Shown one piece after another: positions 48,301-60,900 of a DNA stretch of 64,000 bases. Both the position numbers and the translations under genes were made by a program. The notes beneath the pieces were generated by a model that saw only the letters and a list, made by a program, of their open reading frames with translations, was not told the DNA's origin and made no database searches. This DNA comes from Rhynchonema sp. JSB1_4 (taxonomy: Eukaryota > Nematoda > Chromadorea > Monhysterida > Xyalidae), in assembly GCA_030248065.1 (NCBI GenBank), contig JASAMV010004050.1, forward strand, positions 1 to 64,000, in the 5' to 3' direction. Position 1 is the first letter of the stretch. Every line of letters starts with the position of its first letter.

Positions 48301-51300
48301 TGATTATGTAAGTTCGATTGCTAGCAGACGCCGATGTGATATCGTCCCTCCCTCGATTTCGAATCAGCCGGATTTCGCGCCGGAGCTGGCTGAGGGTCAC
48401 ATATTCTTTGAGCGTCGATCTATTGCGTCCTCTCTGCTCTAGCCAGCTACAGTACATTCACATATGACTTGACAGGCCTGCTTGCTAATCTATAAATGTG
48501 TGCGCAACATGTGTACCACAATCGGCAAAACTCCGGTTTTGGTGCACCGGTTCTCCGGGGCTTGTTTGGTTTTGCCGCCGATGCAGACGCAGAATACTGT
48601 ACGTATACCTACAATACCTGTACCTATCGCAGCAGCGCGTATGCGCCTCAAAGCTCCGCGCTATCAGCTTTGTTCAGTGCTTTTTTTAGAAGTTTGGGGA
48701 AATTTATGAATCAGAAGACACCGTACTGCATACCGTGTACTGAATCTTTTCAAGCTTCTGTGCTGTCCCAAATGGTCATTCCTGCATGCCTTTGCCTTCT
48801 TGAGTTTGTCTTTGGCTTTCATCGATCAGAATTTATCGCCGTTCTGTTTATTTTGGTGCCGTATTACCTTTCGCTTGATCGTAACGCTTGACTTTGTTTT
48901 CAAACGCTTTTGAATAACGGCAACAGACTGGCGCAATCGTAAATCACACATTATAGTAACAAACGCAGAATGTGTTCCGCTGTGCGGCAGTCATTTTTTG
49001 TGCCTTGCTACTGACGAATAATGATTGCAGCTTCGATGTTTTCAGTGTTTTTGGCTTGGCAAATTTAATAACACTATACGATTTCTTTTATTCTGGCCTG
49101 TCGTACGAAGCATATGCGCAATATTAATTTTGTTTTTATACAGCTGTACAGTATATCTAGTGTTGTTTCGGCTACGTTGTACGGTGTCTTCTGATAGTAC
49201 GATTTCTGGCATAAGGCTAATAAAACAAGATACAAGGATTGCTACGAGCTTGCGCTGTTGTATAGCTCGCTGGGAAAGGGGTGGTGCAAGCAGCCGTTTG
49301 TTCATAGTATTCAGGTTTTGTTTGTCAGTGCTGATTCAATAGGTTATGTAATAAGCATCAAAGCGCCTTTGACTAGGAGGGACCGAATAGTCGGTGAACG
49401 ACAACGGGCAGATCATGCCAAATCCGTTACCGTTACCATAACCCAAACGAGCGCCTGTTTATAGCAGCAGCCCGGTGCTCTCGGTCTGTCGATGCCGGCG
49501 ACCAGCTATCCTGCGTACTACGCCGCCGTCATGCAGGCGGCACAACAGCAACAGCCGCAGAACATCTATGGCATGCTGCCGGCGTTGTCCACTAGTCCTG
49601 ACGCGAATGCGGTATGTTGGAATGGCCATGATGTTAGTTCGGGATGGGATGGATGATGGTGTGCGCAGGCAACGGCTAATGTCGAATATCAGGTTTACCA
49701 ACCATAGGCACGACTTTTACCTGACGAACTGCGCTAAATGATCAACGGTAGCCGTTGACCTCGTATTCGATATCAGCTGGAGTCTTGTTTTCGAGTTTTT
49801 GAATTCGGGGTTTCGTTCATCGCACATTGTGCGACATTACTTCACGTCCGTCATTGTTCTCCCATTTTGGAAATGGATTCGCTTATGGCGTAGTCATATG
49901 GCGATCTTGAGCAAACCAGACAAAGTCACATACATTGATTGTATTGATGATAGTTCATTTGTGCACACATTGCATCTTGATTGCAGATGGGTGTACTGCA
50001 AGCAGCAGCAGCCCAAGCAGCCACCGGTCATCCGCCGTCTCCCGCCTCACTGGCCAAATCACGATCAGATCGGGTTGAAGTGAGTTAACATAAATTAGCC
50101 CGGAATGAAACGTCATCCATTTACGCATCATTAATATAATTGACATGATGTTTCTGAAAAATTCTGCTTTGACTAAAATGGAGAATTCTTCAACACAAGC
50201 AGGACGGATGATTTTCTCGCAACCAACCGGGAATTCTTCGTTTCTGGTCCTTCCAAAACCAAAATACCCTCTCGCTTCATGATACAAGTGCGCGTGACGT
50301 CGTTATATCTCTTGCATCTACACTGTACGCTCAACTTGGTTGTATGTATCGCTTTACAAGTGTTGATAAGTGCTGCTTTCTGGCAATAATTCGGCTCTGC
50401 TCGCTGCTTTTATGTACAGTACTCTTGAGATGTCTTGTCTCGGTCCAAACTTGAAGCTTTCGTCGTACAAGCTTGAATCGCTTTCTGCTAAAAGCTGTTT
50501 CACAAACATCTCTAGAAGCATCTTTTTAAACAACGAACCAGTAACTCACCATTGCTCTTGTATTGACTGTTGGCCTCAAAACTCACTCTTACCTGGCGAC
50601 GTAGACCAGTTTAGTCTCCCTTGGGACTTAATTCCATGATTAATTCCCATGAGTTTGCCGTGAGTGTTCATAGTTCTTACATCGTTATATCACCTATATT
50701 TCTCTTCCCACCCTTTTTACTTCACACACCGAGTTCTCTTTATTTGTGACACAAGCACCATTCTGCACCAGAGCACCAGAACTCCCTTGCTTGGCACAAA
50801 AATGAGTTTTAAAGATGAAGTGTAGTGTGCATACGCGTGTGTTGTTGTCTCAGAGTTTTGGAACAAGGATTTGCAGTGAGTGTGTTCTTCTCAGCTCAGG
50901 CGTGAGTGATCGTATCTTTCTCTCCAATGGCGTGATACGGAATCGCTAGTTTCGCTTAGTGGTTCTTAATGTTGAGCTTGATTTTCTTGGAAAATGGCAG
51001 CGATGTTTTGGCCGTAAGGGATTCCAGATACTGTAAGCATCCGTAATCGACCTATACCTGAAATTGAGTGTGCAGCACCAATGTGTATTATCTAGCTCCG
51101 ATGTCCTCTCTGTCCCCGTTTCTGTCTGATCCAATGAAACATCAAAGTGCAGGTGTGTCGCGAGTATCTGCGCGGCAACTGTGCGCGCGCCGAGCACGAT
51201 TGCAAGTTCGCGCACCCGCCGGTCGAGTGCGAACGGGCGCCCGACGGTACGGTGACGGTATGTATGGACTACGTCCGTCGCGCCGACGGTCAGTGCGGAC

Positions 51301-54300
51301 GCGGACCGCAATGCAAGTACTTCCATCCGCCAGCGCATTTGTTGGCGCAGATCAAGCAACGATGTCCGACCGGAGGCGTTGGCATGCATCCACAATATCT
51401 GCAGGGCGACGATGTGAACGGCAACACTATACAGTTGATACAACAACCGGTGGGTGGTCGATGTGCACGCCTGCGCCTGCTGTTGTGTGACATTGACTAC
51501 TGTTGTTAATCATTTGAGCTCGCAATCGAATGGGGTGCCTGTGTCTGACTACGCAAGCATGTCGGGGGACGCCAACGCTCCACATAATCATACTTCGTTC
51601 ATTCTTTGTTTGATTTCAGGGTGTTTCTGCATGTTCTCATTTGTTTCTATCTCTGTGTGCGTGTGAGTGTGTGTGTTGTATACCTATCCTGATTTTCAAG
51701 CACAACAATTTTTCTTCTTGCATAACCGTTTGCCAAGTGAATTCTATCCCGATATCCATTTGGCTTGCTGGTTCGAAGTTAAACAACTTGTACTGGTATA
51801 CATAGGCGGATAGCTATATGTAGGTGCTAGCCAGTTAGGCGAATTATTCACCTCACCACACGTTTCTGGCAAGCGCAGCACTTTTGAAATAGAGACACTA
51901 GTCTGTCTCCCATGTACATATGTAGTAATCTTGTCCATTATTATGCTCGATTTACCATTTTGCTTTATTAGCAACGTGTGTGTGTTAAGCTAAGTCTAAA
52001 ATCGCCCAAGCCTATCTGCTTTGCGCACCGTTTGGCCGTTGCCCTGTGCCTATGCTTAGCCAATGCATTTGATGTTATGTGAAGTCCAATCCAAGCTTTA
52101 AAATGCAGTCGCTCTCTCTCTCTCAGTGAAGCAAGTGTGTCGCCAGTGCCTTTGACCATCACGCTACATGACTCAACCAGAGCTTTTGTCCCTCACCACA
52201 AAGCGGTTCACAAGAAGATTCGAACTTCAGTAGCCTCTCAATCAGCCGTATAGCTACAGCCAGCTCTTAACTTTTTTGTGGCGTCGTGCAATTTTCGTTC
52301 TTCTAATTATGCGAAAAGGGGCCGTATGTGGTTTTTGCCTGCCAATATGTTATCGTTTTGGAGTCAGTCGCAGTGACGTACTGGTATACATCTTTCATGT
52401 ACTACTGTTTGATTTTGATTTACCCTCAACCGGCTGCCTGTCAGTCAGCTATGTACGTATGCAAATTTATCTCTCAGTGATTTTGAATGCCTCGGACACA
52501 CATGCAGCAATGTCTGACTGAATTTTGCTCTTTCTCTCATCCACAGCAACAACAACAACAGCTGCAAGTGCAACAACGCATTCGTGCACACATGCAACAA
52601 CATGTCGCGGCAGCCGGTGCCAGCGGCTCGGATGAGTACGCCGTTCAGGCGGCTGCTGCAGCGGCAATGCTTGGCAATGGCACCGCTGCACAGACTCCCG
52701 GTGACAGTGCAGAGTCGAAAGTGGGCAAGAAACGCCGACTGGACGAAGCGCCGACGGCCGCCGTGATCGAAGCGAATGCGCCGGTGTACCAGGGCGCCAC
52801 TGCACCACAGCCACAGCAAGCCTCTGCTGCTAATACCACCGCTGCTGCAGTCGCCGCTTCTGGCATGGACCCGATACAGGCGCAGTTGCTAATCGCGGTA
52901 CTGATCGTGTTTGAAACATTACTCTACTAAACACGCGTTGTGCGCCGACGCGAAGTGGTGATACACACACGCACACGAAAACTTGGGAACCGTATTCTGA
53001 TATTTTCGCCTTCGCCCCTCCCCCTGTGTGTCGGCCACTTTGCGCTCCGCACAACGTCCACAGCACTACCGCCCGTTCGTTCAGTGTTTTGGTTCTGGAG
53101 ATTTTACAGTTTTTTTTTGTTTTTTTGGTTCTCAGCCTGCATCCAGTGCTCGTGTGATCGTGCTGACTTGTCACTCTTTTAGTTTATATTTACATATATG
53201 ATTTTTGGGTTTCGTAAATGTACTCAACCGGACCGGCGCTTTTGTGGTGTGGCTTTCCGTGACTCTAACTCTATTACCGTACACCTACAGTATGCATCCT
53301 CAATGAGGGCGCAAATGGGCTTCCATATACTTTGACCAGTGCAACCGCAATGATTTGGTTTGGTTCTCTCTCACGCTCTCAATGCCTATGCGTGCGTGTT
53401 AGTGTGCGTGTTGTGTGCAGCAGCTACAGTATGCCGGCATATGGTAGGCTGGCTCGGTGTCTATGTACCATGCAGCTTGTGTATCACTTTTGAAGCTAAT
53501 GACCTAACAGCTTATAGATTATCATCAAAGTACCGTACAATGCAATGCAAGTGCAACACGTTGTGCATCAAAACTCACAAAGCTCCTAAATATAGCTTGA
53601 CACCGCAGCAACGCAATATTGCAGCACTAATCCAATGTGAGCTCATGAAGCATCCACAAGCTTGCTATGTAGCTGGCAGCCAGCCTGACCGTGTGACCGA
53701 GCAAGTGCAAACAAACTTCGCTTGCTTTGATTGTACACTTTGGGTGTGTAATTTGTGCTAAAGTGACACATATACAGTACATACCTACGCTTGCTTTGCA
53801 TGGACTAGCACTATACTTCACAGTAGACTGAAACATCAGCTTACACTAAGCCAACACTTGAATTGAGTGTGTTTGTGCATAATCGACCGGCCCGTAAGCG
53901 AACGTGGACGGGAACCAAACCAAATCTGGGCTCATGACGGGGCGCTTCGTTTGATGCAAAGTTCAAATCACTTTGTGCTAGCTATAACCCCCACACACCG
54001 CAAAAACACTGGTCTTTCTTCTTGAGTACCGAAACGCTATGTCGTAACAATATACAGTACCCAAAGCAGCACAATCAAGCAAACCCACTGTTACTGCACC
54101 GTTATTGTGAGCACCAATGGGTTATGTAGACGTACGATTACTGTAGTTTATTCTTGGTAACGTTTTTGTTGTGCGTAGATGATGTGGTGGTCCATTTTGG
54201 GTTACGATACGGACTCAAAATGTGCTGCCGAATGAGCGTCACCTATCGATCTTTCGCGGTGATCCTGACCCACTGTTGTATGCTCACAACTGTTGCAGGC

Positions 54301-57300
54301 TTTACAACAACAACAGTCGCAACAACAGCAACAACAACAGGCGTTGCAACAACAGGCCGCCGTTGTGCAACAACAGTCTGTGCCGTCGAAACGGGCGGCG
54401 ATGGACAAATCGGGTGTACCCGTCTATCAGCCAGCCAGCACGGTCGTGACCTCTGCTGCCGGTCTCACGCCCGCCTACTACAACATCGCGCTGCAACAGG
54501 CGGCTGCCTACCAGAACATGGGTGCGCTCACCGCCGTGCACGGGGGCATGCCCGGTACCCAGCAACAGGGATTCCCCGCTGCCGGGTACTTCCCGGTGAC
54601 ACGTAAGTGCACAGTTGTAGGCTATTGGGCTGCTTTTTTGTTGTACCGACCAGTTAAGAGCGTATCAACGTCTAAGGCAAGTACTACGACCACGATCACG
54701 GGCAATTTGGTGTGGACCGTATTTTACGATAGGATGGAGTTGAGGACTAATTTACAGCCATTCTAAACGTTGTTTCACTACGCGTGATGCACAACCTTTA
54801 TGGTAGTCGAATTCAGTGGCGCTTACTCTGTTGCAAAGTGCAAAATATGATCCAAAGAAACCTGTTCCTTGCCTTATTTTGTGGTCGTGGTCGCACTGCT
54901 CGTATTCAATAAAGTTGATACGGCTCTCAATCCTTTGGGATATTGTTGTGGAATGCCAACCGAGCAACGTATTGTGTAAACTTCTACGCCAGTTTGCCAC
55001 TATCCTTTCCTTCAACGACCTGATGTTTCGTGCCTGAGCATGTATGAGAGTGAAAGATTTTGACATGTTCCTGACATGAAAAATGATTTGCGAGTAATTT
55101 TTTTGCCCAAAAGAACCATCTGCACCCACTAACTCACTTTTATTGGTGGCGGGATATTTTGCTTCCTTTCAACAGCCGATGTTTTGGTGGAGGACGTTGT
55201 ACAACTCTGCTACAAGCTTCAAGTCTTGTTTTCCACCCCCGAGTTTGACTAACACACTTTGATATGAAGTGCACCGTTTTATATAATCGTTGTTCACAAT
55301 GCATGTGTTATGCTTCGGTACAGTACGGTAGTACGATGGTGATTGGTCAAATCGTCCTGAAATATCCTGAGCGAACAAGGGGATTTCAGTGTCACCTCGT
55401 ATCGATTGCATTCGTCTGTCGTGCTGTATCACCCAAAGTCACCATGTATATTTTGCACCAATTACACACCCACTAAACGTACCACTGGAATGGATGTCGT
55501 TTCTTACAGCTTTTGCTTTAGTGTCGTCTCCGCAGACAACTGCAGGTGGAGGATCGGTGGAAATGTTGACCGTTGCTCAGCACCAGGCCAGACTAATGCG
55601 TGTGGCCAACAATGTCTCGTCGGTGGCTTATTTCGATGAAACGGGAAAGGTATTACGGTATCAAGGCTATAACATAACATGTGTGTGCTATAACATGTGC
55701 TTATTTACTAACAAACTGCATGTGGAGAAGCACCTCGTGGTCGGGAACGGGCAAGCAAGAGCTGTGCCTGATTTGTAAAGGCAAGCTGTTTGCCTGACTG
55801 TTTCTGATCCCAGATTCATGGAATGATATTGGTTTTTTAATCCACATTTTATGTTTGAGTGTGCGTGTGTATGTTCGTGCATGGCTTATCAAAATCATTA
55901 CTAACCACATTCTGGCCCAATCGCGCCCTAAAATATTTTTTGAGGAATGCTAACCAGCACACAGCTACGCGGTACTCCGTAAATTGCATGTGAGCCACAA
56001 AACTGCTTTATGTGTCGTGAAAATTTTTTTGCGCGATTTTGCATCATGCACACGGCAAGAAAAATTGAGTACAGGCCCATAAAGTCCGAAAAAGTTATCT
56101 AAATACCAACATAGACGCGGCTAGCTGGCTAATTTAGGCATCCGATCAGTTTGGTTGATTATTCAGTGTCAAGCAATGTCCAAATGATGTTTCACTTGTC
56201 ATATAAATAACCCCAAACTCCATCTTTCAGTGGCTGGACACCCTCCCAGTATGCCGCGATTTTAAGCAGGGCCACTGTGATCGAACTGCTTGTCGTTATG
56301 TACATTTAGTTGAAGGTACGAATATTTGAATGTTTGGTTGTTCGATTTGGGCAGATTTGGCGCAGGAACAAATAATAGACGGCTGGTCACGGTAGTGATG
56401 CAGTTGGTCCCGGTGGTTGACATAGATAGCTGGCCGGGTATGCCGATTTGGGGGGTATTGGTCCAGAGGCCAAGTTAGGGGTGTGAAGCCTGGTGAAAAT
56501 TATGCTAAAATAGGCCTTAAAAGGGTAATTTTCTGCATATTAGTAAAAATATGAGAACGTTTGACCATTCTGGACCCTAAAATGGCCCTTTTGGCACTAA
56601 AATCAACACCTTTTGGTAAGTGTCCGGACATGGTAGACATAGATAGCTGGGTTGGGAAGGGGTATGGATTTTTTCAGTAAACACACACACATAGATATCA
56701 ATAGCTGACCAAGGTTTGGGGGTGTTACCCCCACCCCATACTCCCCCAACTGGGTGACAGTCACTCGTTTTAGTGACATAATTGGACTGGCCATTATCTG
56801 TCACTATGAAGAATATCCACCACGTAGAGGTAATCATGGGGTAAACGACCGATCGGGGACCAAAAGTGCGTTGAAAAATATCCACCATGTAGAGGGCAGG
56901 GTTGGAAAAAAATTTTTTTAAACAAGTTTTTTTTAAAAAATTTAAAAAAACAAATTTTTTAAAGTCTGAGATTCGGGGAAATTTTACCAAATTTGCCTAA
57001 AAACGCGAAAAAATGCAACTTTAATTGACAAGTCACTTTTGTGACTTGGTTTGCATCACTTATGAAGGATGTTTACGTCATTTCGGTGCGATCCAACAGT
57101 CTGTGCTTGATATGGACCGATGATTGCTGCTCTGTGGTATCGGACACAACAGTTTGTGGCCGAATAAGCAAGATTCACTCATAAACCACACAGAATTGAG
57201 AATATAAGCTACAGACATGCTTGTCGGGTAGCTGAATCAGTCGTATATGACCGACTGATGGGCTATGACATCGAAGTACCATGTAGGTACATGCATACTT

Positions 57301-57905
57301 GCCCCATGTATCACGGGAAGGTATAATAACATCATTTGGGGTATCTTAGGTACCAAATACATGCCCCAAAGGTGATTTTGTGAAGAAAATTTTTCGACCC
57401 TTGAGAAAAAATGACAAAAAAATAACCCCCAAAAAGGCCATTTTTTTGACGTTTTAGAAGATTTTGTTCCCCCGAAAAAATTTAAAAAAAATTTTTTTCA
57501 AAAACTTTTTTCCCCAACCCTGGTAGAGGGTTCCACAATAAAGAGTGTCACTTATATGATGTTTCAGATTATGTCGAAATCCACGACGGCAAAGTGACTG
57601 TGTGCCGTGATGCGGTCAAGGGCAAGTGCACCCGGCCTATGTGCAAGTACTACCACGTGCCCGTGGCGCTGCTGCAAACAACACAAGCACAACAACAACA
57701 ACAACTCATCAGCCGACTACAACAACAACAACAACAGCCAACAACACTCACGACCAGTGCACCGTTCGTTGACACGAACAGTGCGCACCACACCGTTCAG
57801 CCTGCGCAATTGCAAGCCCAACCGTATCTACTAACCACAGCACCAGCAACCGCCGTATTACAGGCCGCCACTCAGTCACAATTTGCACAAGTGAATGCCA
57901 TATGA
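45318..57905 (+). CDS. mbl: Muscleblind (MBNL) RNA-binding protein with six CCCH fingers, 751 aa
   Basis: Ten exons: 45318-45599, 47686-47940, 49465-49611, 49987-50079, 51153-51449, 52547-52897, 54299-54602, 55546-55649, 56231-56315, 57568-57905; every phase closes. Fingers 1-2 (C54-H74, C89-H108) are split by the intron conserved in all muscleblinds (DSIK|GRC) and followed by [15 protein letters not shown]. Fingers 3-4 (C261-H280, C296-H317) begin [15 protein letters not shown]. Then come Ala/Gln-rich linkers with a KRRLDEAP nuclear-signal-like patch and a repeated VPVYQ/APVYQ motif. A third pair follows: finger 5 CRDFKQGHC...CRYVH (C619-H636) and finger 6 CRDAVKGKC...CKYYH (C652-H669). The Gln-rich tail ends at TGA 57905. 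The role is a YGCY-binding regulator of alternative splicing and mRNA localisation in muscle and neurons. Finger 4 spacing is abnormal (C-x10-C-x5-C-x3-H). Confidence 0.9.
56897..57522. mobile_element. hAT-type MITE in the last muscleblind intron
   Basis: The ends CAGGGTTGG and CCAACCCTG (626 bases apart end to end) are flanked by GTAGAGGG at 56889-56896 and again at 57523-57530, a perfect 8-base target duplication. Like the 9112-9839 element it has A/T homopolymer runs just inside each end, but the middle sequence is different. It ends 45 bases before the acceptor of the exon coding for finger 6. No transposase frame. Confidence 0.85.
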
Positions 57906-60900
57906 TCTTCAACTGAATTGTACGTTGTGCTATTATCATCATTTACATCGTAATGTTTCATTGTTGTGTGATCCCACTTGCCCATTTGAAAGGGGCCAGG
58001 GAGAAGTATGAATGTAACCCTGAGCCTGATACGGCAAGGCGGATTCACGCTCGATGTTACTCATGTACAGTACGCGCGTATGCTCTAGCATTGTTTCTGT
58101 CATCAAAATTATTGTTTTCATCAGTGTTCATAAACCCAGAGTGTACAACCTAATCATCACCACAATCATCAAGAAATATGTCAATCTTCTTGTATCGTGA
58201 CATCGAAAACTGCTTGTATCCATGTATTATCGATAATTCTGTGCTTTTTGTCTACTCACACGAGTCGGAGCAAATTTCTTCGTCATTTTTTGGGAATTTC
58301 TTTGACGCAGACTCTTGTTCTCGCTCGTGAGAATTGACGATATAACAATAATCTTGTCCCGTTTTCTGTTCCATATAATTTTTGTCTTGTGTTCGTGTGT
58401 CACTTCATGGATTTCTGTGTTTTTGTGTTCATCATAATACCGATTGATTTAGATTTTTATATATGTCAATTGTTTAATTACTGTATTTGTTTGATCGATT
58501 TTGAATCGAGTCCGAATTATATATATCTACGTCCTTCCAAAAAATCCAACCTTCCCCACGTTTTTGGAACCACAGCTGGGCGCGAGCAGTATGAATACCC
58601 CGTACGTCTTTTGTGCACACATAAACCATCCGATCATAACGAGCCAATAATCTTGCCAATGTCATGTTTTTCTCTTTTCTATTGTATTTCTCAATCCTAT
58701 ATTTTATTTCCCAGTTTTGAGAAACACATCTTCCAACAAGTTTTTTCCAAGTCGTAAACAGACACTTCCAAAGGTGGTACAAGAACAAAGAAATCGTGTT
58801 GACTGAGTTCACTTTCTCGCTCGCGTATTTTCCATGTGAAATGCTCTCGCTCTCTCTAGTTGATGTATAGATGCGCTGCACCCGGAATTAGACTAGAAGC
58901 TGGCGATGGTTTAGTGCGGCTGTTGATTAATTTTTGTCAAAGATTTTGTTCTTCTGTCTAAATTGGACGCTCGAAACCAGGTGACTGATCCGTTCTAGTT
59001 TGTTGATACAACATTTTGATGTTATTATTATTATTATTACTATGCTGATAATCTTGTGTTATGTTTTGGATGTTTTTTATTTTCTCTTCGAAATGAATAC
59101 GTATACCTAATTATTGTTCCCGTATTCGTACTCCCTATATACTTGTGTAATTTGGAGACGTTGGTTCTTTCACACATGATTTACATTTATGTCCCTTCAC
59201 GGCGGACACGTGTATACTTGTTTCTTTTATTTTTTTGTTTTTGACCCGTGTTTTTTTGTTCTGTGTCCTAAAATCATCCTGTATACGTTGTTGAACCTGG
59301 TGGTTAAATAGTCATTTTTGTTTGTTTCTTCTACGTTTGCGCGCTGAGCGCTCATTTTGTGTACGTTTTTATCAAAAGTTCGAAGTCTATTGCGACTTGC
59401 TAACTGGCAACGAAATATGTATTATTATCTATTTTTTGAGACCGGCGTAACACATCAAAGTCTACTATGAAAACGCGCGCGCGATAGAGCATAAATCTAA
59501 AAATGGGTGCGGTACAATTTACAAATGTGACTATTACAGTATACTGTATGTGTACATAAATGTTTCATTTTCTTTTTCAATTTCTCTTTTATTTCATTTC
59601 CAAATCCAACAGGCAATCATGACAGTCGTTTCAAGCTGTTCTCGTTCTCATATATTTCCTACTTAATCTACTGATAGTGTTTTGTTGTTGAGCTCGCTAG
59701 TTTTCAGAAACAAGTGGACAGGTTACGGTCATATAGATGTATAATGTAGCTACAGTAAGCCACGTTCTACCGTAATCCATCCATTCCAACAATGGTGCTA
59801 GCCGTCGTTCCCGGGGTGTGAGAATCACGAGCTCTTCAGTCATCATCGTACTGTAGTTTGTCTGTACAAAAGTGCTGAAACTGAAAATTGGTAAAATTAG
59901 TATTTTCCAAGACTATCTGAGTGAGCCACAGTTTTTACATCTGCCCTTCCCTTTAGTTTACCTGTTTAGCGCCAATTTCTCCCTATTCCCACCTTTCCTC
60001 CCCTTTTCCCCAACTCCTGTCTTTACCACCGTGTGATATGTGCATATTCTGTGGAACTTCTTTTTCACGTTTGTTCTTGTCAAACGACTACCACACTATC
60101 TATCTTCTTGTTCTCAGAAAACTATTGTATCAATTTTCTGTTCGAAATGTAAAAATATTTGTCGATGAAAATTCTCTGATGTGTTCACTGAAAGTCCTTT
60201 TTATTATCAATTTGATTATAAATATTTACACGATTTATAGATGTTTCAAGAGAAAACAAGAAAAATCGATTACAATTTTTTGGGCCGTAATCAGCATCAA
60301 TAGCCAAAAAATTCTCATGCTTCTTGCTTTTGTCCATTATTGCTTTGCATTACCGCTTACCGCCCATTTTAATTTTGCACTTTTTGCCAATAGAGTGTTT
60401 ACGCTTTTTGTGCTGTTTGCGCTTTGGGGTTTAGCCGAAAGCCGAGGCCGTGGTCTTAGTGGTTCTTGGACTTTTCACCTGTATATTTGAAACATTAATT
60501 TATAAGGCGCGGAACTACATTGAACCACACCGAAGCTGGTTACAGTTATGCATTATTACGCTCTGCTCTTCGTTTGCGCATACTCAGAAAACGTTTTGCC
60601 CGGTTGCTTTGCTGCGCCCCGCACCGCTTTTTCGGAATGATTCTACACAAACAGTCGCTGAAGCAGTGTGCGCTGGTTATGTGCGCTTTTTTGGTGACTG
60701 TCGCGAAACTTGTGTCATTTGGCTAATTCAGAAATTATTATTATTATTATTACGCTTCCATTAACCCGCCGATTATGTTTTCATCAAAATGCCTTGAAAT
60801 GCTGATTTCCGCACAAATACATACACGCAGCGTTGTGGCTCTAACTTGTTTCGTAAACGAAACGTGCATTGTTTTTTGTCATCAAATTTTTTTGTGGTGA

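Noticed and set aside
54202..54565. Cys-rich and Leu-rich minus-strand frames opposite muscleblind exon 7
   Set aside because: They are the complement of CAA/CAG (polyGln) codons.
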